From Herbiconiux ginsengi (GTDB taxonomy: Bacteria; Actinomycetota; Actinomycetes; Actinomycetales; Microbacteriaceae), in the NCBI RefSeq assembly GCF_900107435.1, contig NZ_FNPZ01000008.1:34455-98454 (forward strand): a stretch of 64,000 bases of DNA, given 5' to 3'. The notes beneath the pieces were generated by a model. The model had not been told where the DNA came from. It saw nothing but the letters and a program-made list of their open reading frames with translations, and ran no database searches. A program made the translations under genes and the position numbers. This document shows, one piece after another, positions 1-8,451 of this stretch (position 1 is the stretch's first letter; every line of letters starts with the position of its first letter).

Positions 1-408
1 TTCGGCGATGCCCTCCGAGTAGCGGATGCCTCGGGGGTCGGCATTCACGACGACGTATCCCCATGGCACCCAGACGTGCGGATCGACCGCTTCGAACGCG
101 GCCTCGGCGGAGTTTCCGGGCGGGATGTCCGCACCGGGGAAGTCGCGGTCCCAGTCCACGTGCGGATGCTTGCCGAAGGGCGCCCAGCCGAGCAGCACCG
201 GGTAGTTCCCGCTGTCCGCCGGGCGGAACACGTCGACGTAGATGGTCGTGCCGTCACGGAGCTCGACGGCGACGTCGCGTTCGAAGACGATCCCGTCGTC
301 GAACTCCGTGCGGCGGTACCCGTGCCCTGGGTAGTGCGGGTCGGTGTCAGGGTCTTTGCCGAGACGGAGGGGTCCCTGCGGGATGTTCCGCAGTCTGTCG
401 GTGGTCAT
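1..408 (-). CDS. CocE/NonD-family hydrolase, N-terminal part (runs off window)
   Basis: This is the first 136 residues of a CocE/NonD (peptidase S15-like) serine hydrolase; the rest, including the catalytic triad, lies outside the window. The visible part has the family opening strand around DGTTIYVDVFRPAD and then PVLLGWAPFGKH. It ends with VVNADPRGIRYSEG, which matches the conserved DxRG-xxxSxG segment next to the active site. The start ATG at 408 lies 8 bases after the stop of the upstream ABC binding protein, so the two are probably cotranscribed. Family members hydrolyse esters or acyl-peptide bonds; the substrate here cannot be told. Confidence 0.85.
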   Translation of the reverse strand, partial: MTTDRLRNIPQGPLRLGKDPDTDPHYPGHGYRRTEFDDGIVFERDVAVELRDGTTIYVDVFRPADSGNYPVLLGWAPFGKHPHVDWDRDFPGADIPPGNSAEAAFEAVDPHVWVPWGYVVVNADPRGIRYSEGIAE

Positions 409-416
409 GGCGGCGA

Positions 417-1649
417 TCAGGCGATGGGCGAGTTGAAGATCTCGCCGAGGTATTCGTCGGTCACGAGGGGTGCGTCATCAGGGCCCGGGGCCGTTCCGAC
501 GGTGGAGAGATCCCACGACGGGTCGGCCCAGTCGGCGAGGTTGTCGTCGGTGATGAGCGGGAGGTTCAACACGACGTCGCTGACCTTCACTCCTCCGCCA
601 GCGAGAACTCCGAGGGCCACCTCGGCGACAGCGTTGCCTGTGGCGGCCGCGCCCTGGCCGATGCCGACTCCCTGGTAGCTGTCGCTGTGGTTGATCCAGT
701 AGCCGAGCGAACCCTCCTGGGCGGCGATGTCGGTGACCGGCGGAACCGGGAGCCCGCTCTCCTCGAAAGCGCTGATGATGCCCGGCGCCATCAGCGCCGT
801 CTGGAAGACTCCGTCCACGTCACCCGTGTAGGTGGAGAGGAACGAGAGAACCTCGCTCTTTGCGGCGGACGAGTCGAAATTGCCGGTCACCTCGCCGACC
901 AGTTTGACGTCGGGGCACGCGGAAATGGCGTCTTTCAGCACGTCGAACGAGGTGACGTCGGCGGAGAAGGCGGGCACTCCGTGAACGCCGAGGATGGTGC
1001 CTTTCCCTCCCATCTCCGTCAGTACCTGGGAGATCGACTCACCCGCGATGGTGTACTGGTTGGGGTTCACGTTGATCGCATTCGGAGTGTCGACCCGCGC
1101 CTGCGCAGTCACCGACGGCACTCCGGCGGCCGCTGCCTCGTCGACGGCGGCCACGAACGCGTCTGCCGCGACGGGCTGGTAGATCATGATGTCGGCGCCC
1201 TGCTGCACGACGGACTGATACTGCTGGATCTGCGCGCTCGCGTCGTCAGAGGTCGTGGTGGACGCCACGACGTTCCCAACCAATGGGGAGGCCTTGAGAT
1301 CCTCCACGAGGGTGTCGTAGATCTCCTGTTGGTGGGCGTTGCGAAGCGGGCCGAACACGACGCCGACGGTGTAAGGGCCGGGACCCTTCGGCTTCCAGTC
1401 GGCCCACTTGCTCGGGTAGATGTCGTACGGGTAACCGTTGTACAACGCCTTTGAGGCGTCGCTCAGCGAGTCGAGGGCGCCGTCGGCGTCACGCGGGGCG
1501 ACGGTCTTCAGCGAACCGCAATCCGACGAGCCGGTGGCGGCCGAGCCCGAGGCGGACGTCGCCTGGTCTCCTGTGGAGCACGCGGCGAGAGCCACGCTGA
1601 GCGAGAGGACGGCTCCCGCGCCGATTGCCGTGCGAACGAAATGCTTCAT
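417..1649 (-). CDS. Sugar-type ABC transporter substrate-binding lipoprotein
   Basis: A 410-residue secreted lipoprotein of the RbsB-like periplasmic-binding family (Peripla_BP_4 type). It begins with a positively charged, hydrophobic signal ending in the lipobox LAAC, with the lipidated Cys at residue 24. The mature part has alternating Rossmann-like strands such as ADIMIYQPVAADAF and DGVFQTALMAPGIISAF, typical of ribose/autoinducer-2 binders. I chose the ATG at 1649 because AGGAG sits 5 bases upstream; a GTG two codons earlier is possible. No permease or ATPase is next to it, so its partners are elsewhere or the protein works with a remote transporter. The CocE-type hydrolase follows by 8 bases. 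The ligand is unknown. Confidence 0.85.
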   Translation of the reverse strand: MKHFVRTAIGAGAVLSLSVALAACSTGDQATSASGSAATGSSDCGSLKTVAPRDADGALDSLSDASKALYNGYPYDIYPSKWADWKPKGPGPYTVGVVFGPLRNAHQQEIYDTLVEDLKASPLVGNVVASTTTSDDASAQIQQYQSVVQQGADIMIYQPVAADAFVAAVDEAAAAGVPSVTAQARVDTPNAINVNPNQYTIAGESISQVLTEMGGKGTILGVHGVPAFSADVTSFDVLKDAISACPDVKLVGEVTGNFDSSAAKSEVLSFLSTYTGDVDGVFQTALMAPGIISAFEESGLPVPPVTDIAAQEGSLGYWINHSDSYQGVGIGQGAAATGNAVAEVALGVLAGGGVKVSDVVLNLPLITDDNLADWADPSWDLSTVGTAPGPDDAPLVTDEYLGEIFNSPIA

Positions 1650-1770
1650 GATCACTCCTCATTGAGTCGGGTCCACCACGCGTCGACGCGGAGGGGAACA
1701 CTGAGGAGTCTCACAGAGCACTGCTAACGCTGAAAAGCAGGAAGTATCGACATCTGTTCTGCGGCTCAGC

Positions 1771-2715
1771 CTATGAAGGTGCAGCGATGGACTGCATGAT
1801 CCCAACGACAGCTTCCACTCGCGGGGGCAACGGGTTCGAGCGCCAGGCGACGAGCACTCCCAATGTGGGAGTGGGAGGGGTGATGGGCAGGTAGACGACA
1901 CCGTGGAGTTCGCTGGGCAACGGGAGTTGATCGAGATTCAGCTGAATCCCGTAGCCGAGGCCCCGCTGGATGAGGGATCGATGCAATTCCCGGTCGTCCG
2001 TGCGGTATGCGATCAAAGGAGTCACACCCCGGCCGCGCATGAGTTCGAAGGTGTGGAGTCGGCTCGCGGTGATATCGAGGAGAACCATCGGATGCGACGC
2101 GAGGGCCTCCAGCGAGATCGTGGGCTCCTTCGCGAGCGGGTGGTCGCGGGGAAGAAGCACCATCATCTCGGCGGCCATGAGCTTGCGCTTGGAGAATTCG
2201 GGGATGAAGTCCAAGTCATAGGTCACGATCAGATCGAGTTCCGCAGCGTCGTGTGCCTCCAACAACGTGGGCATGTCGCCGATGACATGCTCGATCGCGA
2301 TGTTCGGATGCTGCGCCTGTACTTCGACCACCAGGTCGGGGAGGATGTGATTGGCGAGAGTGCCCGTGAAGCCGATGCGGACGGGCCCCGCCAGCGAGAA
2401 CTTGCGGTCTCCCACGGAGCCCGTTATGAGTTCCGCCTCCGCGAGCAAACGGTAGGCGATCCTGAGGATCACGCGCCCGTCCGAGGTCAGCGTCGCGCCC
2501 TTCGATCGCCTCCGAACCAGTAACGTCGCTCCGAGTGATTGCTCGAGCGAGGAGATCGCCTCGGACACTGCGGAGCCCGATGCATGCGTGGCGATCGACG
2601 CGCCGGCGATCGACCCGGTCTCCGCGATGGCCACGAAGTACTCGAGTTGACGAAGGGAGAATGGCGTTGGCGCTCTGAAGGCCTTGCCCGCGGTGGCATG
2701 GTCCGGCTCGCTCAC
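1771..2715 (-). CDS. LysR-family transcriptional regulator
   Basis: A 314-residue LysR-type regulator. The winged HTH lies at about residues 18-77 (SLRQLEYFVAIAETGSI, then SAVSEAISSLEQSLGATLLV) and is followed by the periplasmic-binding-like effector domain containing FSLAGPVRIGFTGTLA. The start is a GTG at 2715 with only a weak ribosome site, so it could be slightly misplaced. The gene lies upstream of, and in the same direction as, the ABC binding protein and CocE-type hydrolase, separated by about 120 bases, and is a plausible regulator of those two. The effector is unknown. Confidence 0.9.
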   Translation of the reverse strand: MSEPDHATAGKAFRAPTPFSLRQLEYFVAIAETGSIAGASIATHASGSAVSEAISSLEQSLGATLLVRRRSKGATLTSDGRVILRIAYRLLAEAELITGSVGDRKFSLAGPVRIGFTGTLANHILPDLVVEVQAQHPNIAIEHVIGDMPTLLEAHDAAELDLIVTYDLDFIPEFSKRKLMAAEMMVLLPRDHPLAKEPTISLEALASHPMVLLDITASRLHTFELMRGRGVTPLIAYRTDDRELHRSLIQRGLGYGIQLNLDQLPLPSELHGVVYLPITPPTPTLGVLVAWRSNPLPPRVEAVVGIMQSIAAPS

Positions 2716-2999
2716 AGGTGTCCCCCCGTTCTTTCGTGGCCCGACGCCCGAGAACCAATCATGTCAAGTCCGGCGGCCGGATGTCGCGCGGGTTCAACAG
2801 GAGCAGGTAGGCCAGGATGACGAGAGCGCCCGCGTCAACCCGGACGAGGATGTGTCCTCCCTGTTCGAAGAACGCGCCGCCGTCCATGACACGGCGAGTA
2901 GGAATGACGCCGCCACCCTGTTGAAGCACGGTCGCCGTTTCTACGACATCCACCGTCTACGCATCGAGTCGGCATTCGACCCGGGACACTCATCAGGCG
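2716..2999. other. Intergenic stretch without a convincing gene
   Basis: About 284 bases lie between the SDR gene and the LysR gene. A 64-codon minus-strand ORF (2759-2953) ends in a hydrophobic run and could be a remnant of a membrane protein, but it has no clear ribosome site and I recognise no family. I see no strong hairpin or operator here. Confidence 0.4.
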
Positions 3000-3743
3000 T
3001 CAGTCCGTGCGTCCTTCGGGGATGTGGGAGGTGAGCCCGCCGTCGATCACGAACTCGGAGCCGGTGGAATAGGAGGATTCGTCGCTGGCGAGGAAGAGGA
3101 CCAGGTTGGAGACCTCTTCCGGCTTGGCGGCGCGACCGAGTGGGATCTGCAGTCGGGTGGCATCGATCCCGACGGTCATCGGCGTCTCGATCAGTCCGGG
3201 GTGGATCGAGTTCACTCGCACGCCGGCGGCGGCGAGTTCTACGGCGACCGACTTCGTGAGCCCGCGGACTCCGAACTTGGCGGCGACGTATCCGTGCAGG
3301 CCGGGGCTTCCGCGAAGGCCCTCGACGGAGGAGATGTTGATGATGCTGGCGTTTCCGGTGGCGGCGAGGGCGGGGGCGGCGGCGCGCATCCCGTAGAACA
3401 CACCGGTGAGGTTGATTCCGATGATCGTCGACCACATCTGGTCGGTGAACTCGTGCAGGGCGGCGCCGTTGGCGATGCCGGCGTTGTTGACCAGCACGTC
3501 GAGGGAGCCGAAGGTGCTGGTCGCGTGGGCGACGGCTGCATCCCACTCATCCGGCTTGGTCACGTCCAGGTGGACGAAGGTCGCGTTCTCACCCAGCTTC
3601 GCGGCCAGCGCGGCGCCATCCGCGTCCAACAGATCGGCGATCACGACCTTCGCGCCCTCCCGAACGAGCAGGCTCGAATGAGACGCCCCCATACCGCGTG
3701 CTCCGCCGCTCACGAGCGCGACCTTGCCTTCAACCCGACCCAT
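3000..3743 (-). CDS. SDR-family NAD(P)-dependent oxidoreductase
   Basis: A 247-residue classical short-chain dehydrogenase/reductase, cytoplasmic. The nucleotide-binding loop is SGGARGMGA (residues 12-20), followed by HLDV near 58, NNAG at 86-89 and the catalytic set Asn111, Ser138/139, Tyr152 and Lys156 (GYVAAK). The sequence resembles 3-alpha/20-beta-hydroxysteroid dehydrogenases and related cyclic-alcohol dehydrogenases. The C-terminal FVIDGGLTSH is also typical. The ATG at 3743 is preceded by GGAGAAG at good spacing. The gene is monocistronic as far as can be seen. The substrate is not identifiable from sequence alone. Confidence 0.92.
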   Translation of the reverse strand: MGRVEGKVALVSGGARGMGASHSSLLVREGAKVVIADLLDADGAALAAKLGENATFVHLDVTKPDEWDAAVAHATSTFGSLDVLVNNAGIANGAALHEFTDQMWSTIIGINLTGVFYGMRAAAPALAATGNASIINISSVEGLRGSPGLHGYVAAKFGVRGLTKSVAVELAAAGVRVNSIHPGLIETPMTVGIDATRLQIPLGRAAKPEEVSNLVLFLASDESSYSTGSEFVIDGGLTSHIPEGRTD

Positions 3744-3859
3744 AGTGCTTCTCCATTCATCAGTGAAGCTCCAGTGTGCGCCCGGCCGGTGACCCGGGTC
3801 GGGCCGAAGGTCCCACGCGAAATCACCGCGAGATCCGTACCCGGTGGGCGATCAGCTGG

Positions 3860-4247
3860 CCAGCCGCGTCTCGAACAGGGCCAGGCGGCGCATCCACCCA
3901 GGTGCTCGATGCCCTGGCGGCGGCGCTGCGGTCGAACGACGCCGGACGCAGCTACCTCCGCGCGCTCGCCGAGGACTCCGGACACGTCGCGCCCTCCGAG
4001 CATCCCGAAACCGAATCGGTCGGATCCGGATGCGGTGGACGACCCCTATCGCCGGCCCGATGCCGGTGAGATGGTCTTCACGGACACCCACACTCGCGAA
4101 CTGATCGGCCGGTTGTCGATGGCGAGCCCGGTCCTCGTGATCTGCGCCACCGAACGCAACTCCGCCTCGTCGGAAGCGATCCGGTTTCTCGCCCAGCTGG
4201 TCGGCGACCAGAGCGTCGACCTGCCGGGACGGATCGGCCGAGCCTAG
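3860..4247 (+). pseudogene. Remnant of an XRE/MmyB-like helix-turn-helix regulator
   Basis: No intact gene occupies the 500 bases between the SDR gene and the chitinase gene, but two coding-like fragments on the plus strand lie in different frames. From about 3860 to 4020 the frame encodes ISW followed by STQVLDALAAALRSNDAG and YLRALAEDS. This matches the end of the HTH and following helices of actinobacterial XRE regulators (the usual text is VLDALAxALxLDxAExAxL). From about 4030 to 4247 another frame encodes a sensible-looking C-terminal segment ending in SEAIRFLAQLVGD. A frameshift and loss of the start are implied. The tail overlaps the chitinase stop. Assignment of the second fragment to the same gene is inference. 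Confidence 0.5.
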
Positions 4248-5917
4248 AGACGCCCGAGGGCCGTCAGGAAGCGCTTGGTATAACCCAGGGCCGGCACCGT
4301 CGGCGTCGAGTTGCAGGTGTTCGAGAGTGCGGTCGAGCCGCACGGCACGTCGCGATCGAGCGACCAGTAGTGCAGGCCGGCCAGCTTGTTGGCGACCGCG
4401 TAGGCTGTCATCTCGTCGATGTCCTGCAGGGTGAAGGTCTCGTCGGCGATGTCGTTCAGCGCGATCATCGGGGTGAGCTCGATCTTGTCGAAGGGCACCG
4501 CCGGGTAGCTGTGACGCAGGTTGGCGACCGCCTTGATCGCCGATTTGCCCATGTCGCAGATCGCGCCCGACATTACGCAGACGGATGACGACGCGGGGCC
4601 GTAGTCCATCACCATGAGGTTGATCGTGTAGTTGCGCAGCGGCGATGCGAGCACCGCCTTGATCACGGCGTCGCCGGTCGTGTTGACGCCGCCGAAGCTG
4701 CCGTCGGAGGCGCCGAGCGTCGCGATGGTGAACGAGAAGCGCAGGTTCGGGTAGATGTCCTGCACTGCGGCCGCCGCCGCGACCTGGTTGCGGATGTCGG
4801 TCGTCGACTGCCCGCGCTCGATGTCGAAGTCGACACCGATGAGGTTGTCGCTGGCGTAGCGGTCGATGAAGGCGCGCATGCCCGCCGCGGAGGCGCAGGT
4901 GAAGCTGCCCGCCGCGCCACCGGTGCCGAGGATGTAGTCGTAGTCGGCGGCATCCAGTGCGGCGACGTTGTCGGCGGCGAAGTCCGTGCCCGACACGCCG
5001 GCCCAGTTCTCCGTGCCGCACTCGCCCGTGGCGAAGGCCAAGGTGATGGTGTCCAGCTGCGGCAGGGTCGACTGCAGCGTCGTGCCCGCGCCGACGAGCG
5101 GGGTGGCCGAGCCGTTGACCGCCGTGGTCCCCATCCGGTGGCCGGTGCTCCAGAACATGGCCTGCGCGATGTCTTTGTAGGGGCTGAACACCAGTCCGCT
5201 GGCTGTGCCGGTGGTGGGAGGTGTTCCGGGGTTCCCGGTGGGTGTGGGTGTCGGGGTCGCCGTGGGCGTCGGAGTCGGGGTGGGCGTCGGCGTGCTGGTG
5301 GTGCACGTGGTCTCGCTCCAGTACTGCGGCGCGGCGCTGGGTGACCACCAGTTGGGGGCGAAGGTCGAGACGTAGGCCTTGCCGTTGAAGGTGACCTTGT
5401 CGCCCTTCGCGTAGGCCGGATCGCCGGAGTACGGCTGGGCGAACGGCTGGCACGCGGTGGGCGTCGGAGTGGGGGTGGGCGTCGGAGTCGGGGTGGGAGT
5501 TGCCGTGGGAGTCGGAGTCGGGGTGGGTGTCGGTGTAGGCGTCGGCGTGCTGGTTGTGCACGTCGTCTCGCTCCAGTATTGCGGTGCGGCGCTGGGCGAC
5601 CACCAATTGGGCGCGAAGGTGGAGACGTAGGCCTTGCCGTTGAAGGTGACCTTGTCGCCCTTCGCGTAGGCCGGATCGCCGGAGTACGGCTGACGGAAGG
5701 GGGTGCATCCGGTCGACTGCGCAGCGGTCGCGGCAGAGGCGGCAGCGGCCGACGACGCGGAAACCACCGACGCGCCCACGACCGACGAGCCTGCGATGAT
5801 CCCGAGCGCCGCGACGATCGTCACCGCGCGGAGAGCGAGGCGCCGATTCGATGACGCTGCGCGTCTTCCGCCGCGCGCTCGGGTTCTCGTCTCGTCATCC
5901 GGTCGCATCGTCGACAT
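4244..5917 (-). CDS. Secreted chitinase, GH18, with two CBM5/12 chitin-binding modules
   Basis: A 557-residue secreted enzyme for chitin degradation. An N-terminal basic region and hydrophobic export signal are followed by two chitin-binding modules (CBM5/12), each bounded by Cys and containing AYAKGDKVTFNGKAYVS and PQYWSETTC. Each module is followed by a Thr-Pro repeat linker. The C-terminal GH18 barrel carries GVDFDIE, the DxDxE core of the GH18 motif with Glu as the acid; the first Asp of the longer DxxDxDxE consensus is Ile here, as in some bacterial GH18 subgroups. I prefer the ATG at 5917 (GGGGAAGG upstream) over the ATG at 5959. The gene stands alone, convergent with a regulator remnant. 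Confidence 0.9.
   Translation of the reverse strand: MSTMRPDDETRTRARGGRRAASSNRRLALRAVTIVAALGIIAGSSVVGASVVSASSAAAASAATAAQSTGCTPFRQPYSGDPAYAKGDKVTFNGKAYVSTFAPNWWSPSAAPQYWSETTCTTSTPTPTPTPTPTPTPTATPTPTPTPTPTPTPTACQPFAQPYSGDPAYAKGDKVTFNGKAYVSTFAPNWWSPSAAPQYWSETTCTTSTPTPTPTPTPTATPTPTPTGNPGTPPTTGTASGLVFSPYKDIAQAMFWSTGHRMGTTAVNGSATPLVGAGTTLQSTLPQLDTITLAFATGECGTENWAGVSGTDFAADNVAALDAADYDYILGTGGAAGSFTCASAAGMRAFIDRYASDNLIGVDFDIERGQSTTDIRNQVAAAAAVQDIYPNLRFSFTIATLGASDGSFGGVNTTGDAVIKAVLASPLRNYTINLMVMDYGPASSSVCVMSGAICDMGKSAIKAVANLRHSYPAVPFDKIELTPMIALNDIADETFTLQDIDEMTAYAVANKLAGLHYWSLDRDVPCGSTALSNTCNSTPTVPALGYTKRFLTALGRL
5229..5707 (-). repeat. Duplicated chitin-binding modules with Thr-Pro repeat linkers
   Basis: Within the chitinase gene the two module copies (about 5558-5707 and 5302-5455) encode almost the same 50 residues, differing only near the start (TPFR versus QPFA). 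The DNA differs by scattered synonymous changes. Each is followed by a low-complexity run coding for (TP)n, with occasional Ala for Pro. The layout indicates tandem duplication with selection or gene conversion keeping the protein identical. Confidence 0.85.
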
Positions 5918-5988
5918 CCCCGTGCCTTCCCCCGAATCGCCGATCACGGATCGACGCATCCCAGCCCGATACCCGGGTGACGCTGAGT

Positions 5989-7122
5989 CTAGTGGTGCGG
6001 GATTTCCTTCGAGTTTCCGTTTTCTGCGCGCGCCCCGGTGCGTGACGCTCGGGTCTGGCCCGCCGTGTGCGGGGAGACCGTGACGAACGGGGAGGTCGCC
6101 GCCCGCACCAAGGCGCTGTAGTCGAGGCCGAACGCGAGTTCGTCGCCGACCGCGACGTCGTGGTCGCCCACGTCGACGACGAGGTGGTCGCTGCTCATGC
6201 CGAGCACGGTGATGCCCTCCGGTGGCGTCAGGCCGTCGGGATCGGCATCCTGACGGCCGAGCGCGACGATGGCCTGGCGGATGGTTCCGCCGCCGCGGCG
6301 AGGTGCCTGGTGGCCGAAGGAGGCCTGGGCGATCTCACCCCACGGGCGCGCCGGTTTGGTCTTCGCCTCGATGACCTCGCCCACCAGGGTGAACGCGTCG
6401 GTGCGCAGGCCCGCGATCGGGTTCCGGTGGAGAGGCTCCGTTCCCAGCAGGATGGATTCGCCGAGGCGCAGCTCGTCGATGCGGCCGATGTCGTCGGAGC
6501 TCAGAGCCCAGGCGAGGTTGGCCGAGTTGCCACCGGAGACCACCGACAGGGTTCGTCCGCGCGCCGCCTCGACGGCCTCGACCAGGCGCGAGAGATCATC
6601 CATGTTGCGCTGATCGGGTACGACGCCGCTCTGGCAGGCGAGGTTGGTGCCGAGCCCCGCGAGCGTGAGGCCGGGCAGTCGCTCCACCGAGAGCGCGGCC
6701 GACACCACGTCGTCGGCGGCGATGCCCTCGCGCAGGTCGCCCAATTCCACCATCAGCACGACGCCGTGTGTGGTGCCGTGGTTCAGAGCGGCCGCCGACA
6801 GCGCAGCGAGCACGGCCGGTTCGGTGTTCAGACTCGTGTCGGACATCCGGATCGCCTGCTCGACCTGGCTCAGCATCGGCGAACGGATGAGGGTGAGCGG
6901 CGCAGCGACGCCGCCGGCCCGCAGCCGTTGCAGGTTCTCCACGCGCGAGTCGCCGAGACCGGTCGCCCCGCCGCGGAGCATCGCCTCGGCGACGTCCGGC
7001 AGGCCCCGCAGCGCCTTCGAGACGCCCGTGACGCGGATGCCCACCGGGGCGAGACGGTCGACGAGGATGCGGGTGTTGCCGGCGATCGCGCCGAGATCGA
7101 TGTCGAGGCGGGGCGCGGTCAC
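5989..7122 (-). CDS. Alanine/ornithine-racemase-like PLP enzyme
   Basis: A 377-residue protein of the alanine racemase N-terminal-domain superfamily, close to the alanine/ornithine racemase (Orr/YhfX-like) branch. The PLP lysine is Lys36 in VTGVSKALRG; GVVLMVELGDLREG and VVSGGNSANL are further barrel motifs. It starts at GTG 7122, overlapping the stop of the preceding DUF1611 gene by four bases (GTGA), so the two are translationally coupled. The pairing suggests racemisation of an amino acid that the DUF1611 partner also handles. A C-terminal beta-domain appears short compared with true Alr. Exact substrate unknown. Confidence 0.8.
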   Translation of the reverse strand: MTAPRLDIDLGAIAGNTRILVDRLAPVGIRVTGVSKALRGLPDVAEAMLRGGATGLGDSRVENLQRLRAGGVAAPLTLIRSPMLSQVEQAIRMSDTSLNTEPAVLAALSAAALNHGTTHGVVLMVELGDLREGIAADDVVSAALSVERLPGLTLAGLGTNLACQSGVVPDQRNMDDLSRLVEAVEAARGRTLSVVSGGNSANLAWALSSDDIGRIDELRLGESILLGTEPLHRNPIAGLRTDAFTLVGEVIEAKTKPARPWGEIAQASFGHQAPRRGGGTIRQAIVALGRQDADPDGLTPPEGITVLGMSSDHLVVDVGDHDVAVGDELAFGLDYSALVRAATSPFVTVSPHTAGQTRASRTGARAENGNSKEIPHH

Positions 7123-8261
7123 CGTGTGCTCGAGGCGAGCGGCGCCTCGAGCATCGGGAAGGCCTGCAGCACCATGTCGACGAGCCGGCCGAGCGGACGG
7201 GTGAGTGGATCGGTGGCGGGCAGGCCGAGAGCGAGTTCGTACTCGTCGATGACGTCGCCGATCTCGTCATCCGTCATCATCTCGTGGTTGATGGTGACAC
7301 CGATCACCTTGGTGTCGGCGAAGGCCTCGATCAGGGCGATCTCGCTGGCGATGGTGGGCATGGCGACCATCGGGAAATCGCCCAGCACCGTGCGCTTGGG
7401 GGCATGCTGCACGATCACGCCCGCCGGCCGGCTGCCGCGCAGGATGTGCGCCGACGTGATGTAGGCCGGATGGCTGAGCGCGCCCTGGCCCTCGACCACG
7501 ATGATGTCGGGGTTCTCGCCCTCGAATGCCGCCACGACCTGGTTCTCGACCTCGCCCGAGCAGAACTGGGGAACCAGGGCGTCGAGCGCCACACCGTACT
7601 TTCCGCCCTGGATGATGGTGGTCTGGCCTGTGCCGACCAGCACGGCCTTGATGCCCCTGGCGTTCAGAGCCTGCACCAGCAGGGTGGCCGTGGTGCGTTT
7701 GCCGATGGCGCCGTCGGTGCCGAGCACGGCGATGCGGGGGCAGGTCACGTCGAAGATGCGGCCCGAGAAGAGGTGCAGATCCTTCTTGTCCTTCGGGCGA
7801 CGCACATCCGTGATCGTGACCCCGGCCAGCAGGGCGGCGGCCACGAACTCCGCGTCGTCGTTCAGGAACTCGTGCAGGCCGTTGATGACGTGCATGCCGC
7901 GCGAGATGCCGTCGAGCAGCACGACCCGCTGCGCGGCCGAGAGCAGGCCGTCGGCCGGGGCGACACCGCAGATGAGGTAGTCGGGCACGCGGCCGGCGTG
8001 AGCGATGGCGGCGGACAAGCTGTCGAGCACGGGGATGCCGTTGGTCGTGCCGTCGAGGAACAGACCGGCATCGACGCCGACGATCCGGCTGTCGATGACG
8101 CTCAGCACCTCGTACTTCTCGGAGTGGCGCACCAGGCCGTTGGCGGTCTTGCCGTCCTGCTCGCCGAACTGGCCTTCGCAGTAGACGACGGCGGTCGTGC
8201 CGCGGGGGAGAGAGGCCGTGAACGAATCGGAGACGGATGAATCAGAACGGTGGACAGACAA
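7119..8261 (-). CDS. DUF1611-family P-loop protein (DgcN-like)
   Basis: A 380-residue DUF1611 protein. The N-terminal half holds a Rossmann-like region (YLICGVAPADG, VINGLHEFL); the C-terminal half has a P-loop-like GTDGAIGKRTTA and conserved VVEGQGALSHPAY. Members include DgcN, described as an N-acetyltransferase of a D-glutamate pathway; whether this protein has that activity is inference. The only reasonable start is TTG at 8261, since no ATG or GTG in frame fits. It is the first gene of a two-gene operon with the alanine-racemase-like enzyme, and a perfect palindrome lies just upstream, overlapping the AGAGGA that would serve as ribosome site. Confidence 0.82.
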   Translation of the reverse strand: MSVHRSDSSVSDSFTASLPRGTTAVVYCEGQFGEQDGKTANGLVRHSEKYEVLSVIDSRIVGVDAGLFLDGTTNGIPVLDSLSAAIAHAGRVPDYLICGVAPADGLLSAAQRVVLLDGISRGMHVINGLHEFLNDDAEFVAAALLAGVTITDVRRPKDKKDLHLFSGRIFDVTCPRIAVLGTDGAIGKRTTATLLVQALNARGIKAVLVGTGQTTIIQGGKYGVALDALVPQFCSGEVENQVVAAFEGENPDIIVVEGQGALSHPAYITSAHILRGSRPAGVIVQHAPKRTVLGDFPMVAMPTIASEIALIEAFADTKVIGVTINHEMMTDDEIGDVIDEYELALGLPATDPLTRPLGRLVDMVLQAFPMLEAPLASSTR

Positions 8262-8273
8262 GAGCGTGACATT

Positions 8274-8292
8274 CCTCTGAATAATTCAGAGG
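8274..8292. promoter_or_regulatory. Palindrome upstream of the DUF1611/racemase operon
   Basis: CCTCTGAAT-A-ATTCAGAGG is a perfect 9+1+9 palindrome 12 bases upstream of the TTG start at 8261. It includes the likely ribosome-binding bases. Its position suits either a repressor operator or an RNA hairpin sequestering the ribosome site. The regulator is not adjacent. Confidence 0.5.
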
Positions 8293-8451
8293 AGGCGACG
8301 GAATCGTGGCGGGGCCGGACGGCCCAACGGTCAACGAGAAGTCTTCCCTGATACCGGCGGACGCCGGCCCCAGAACCATAGCAGCCGCGCCTGGGCGCGG
8401 GGCGGCATCACCGAGTTCGGCACTTGACCACGGGGTTGCGGCTCCGCCAGC

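Noticed and set aside
2759..2953. 64-codon minus-strand ORF with a hydrophobic run
   Set aside because: No ribosome site and no recognised family; kept only as a note in the intergenic entry.
5229..5560. Regular short repeats that look CRISPR-like
   Set aside because: They are in-frame (TP)n linker codons of a secreted chitinase with no spacers.
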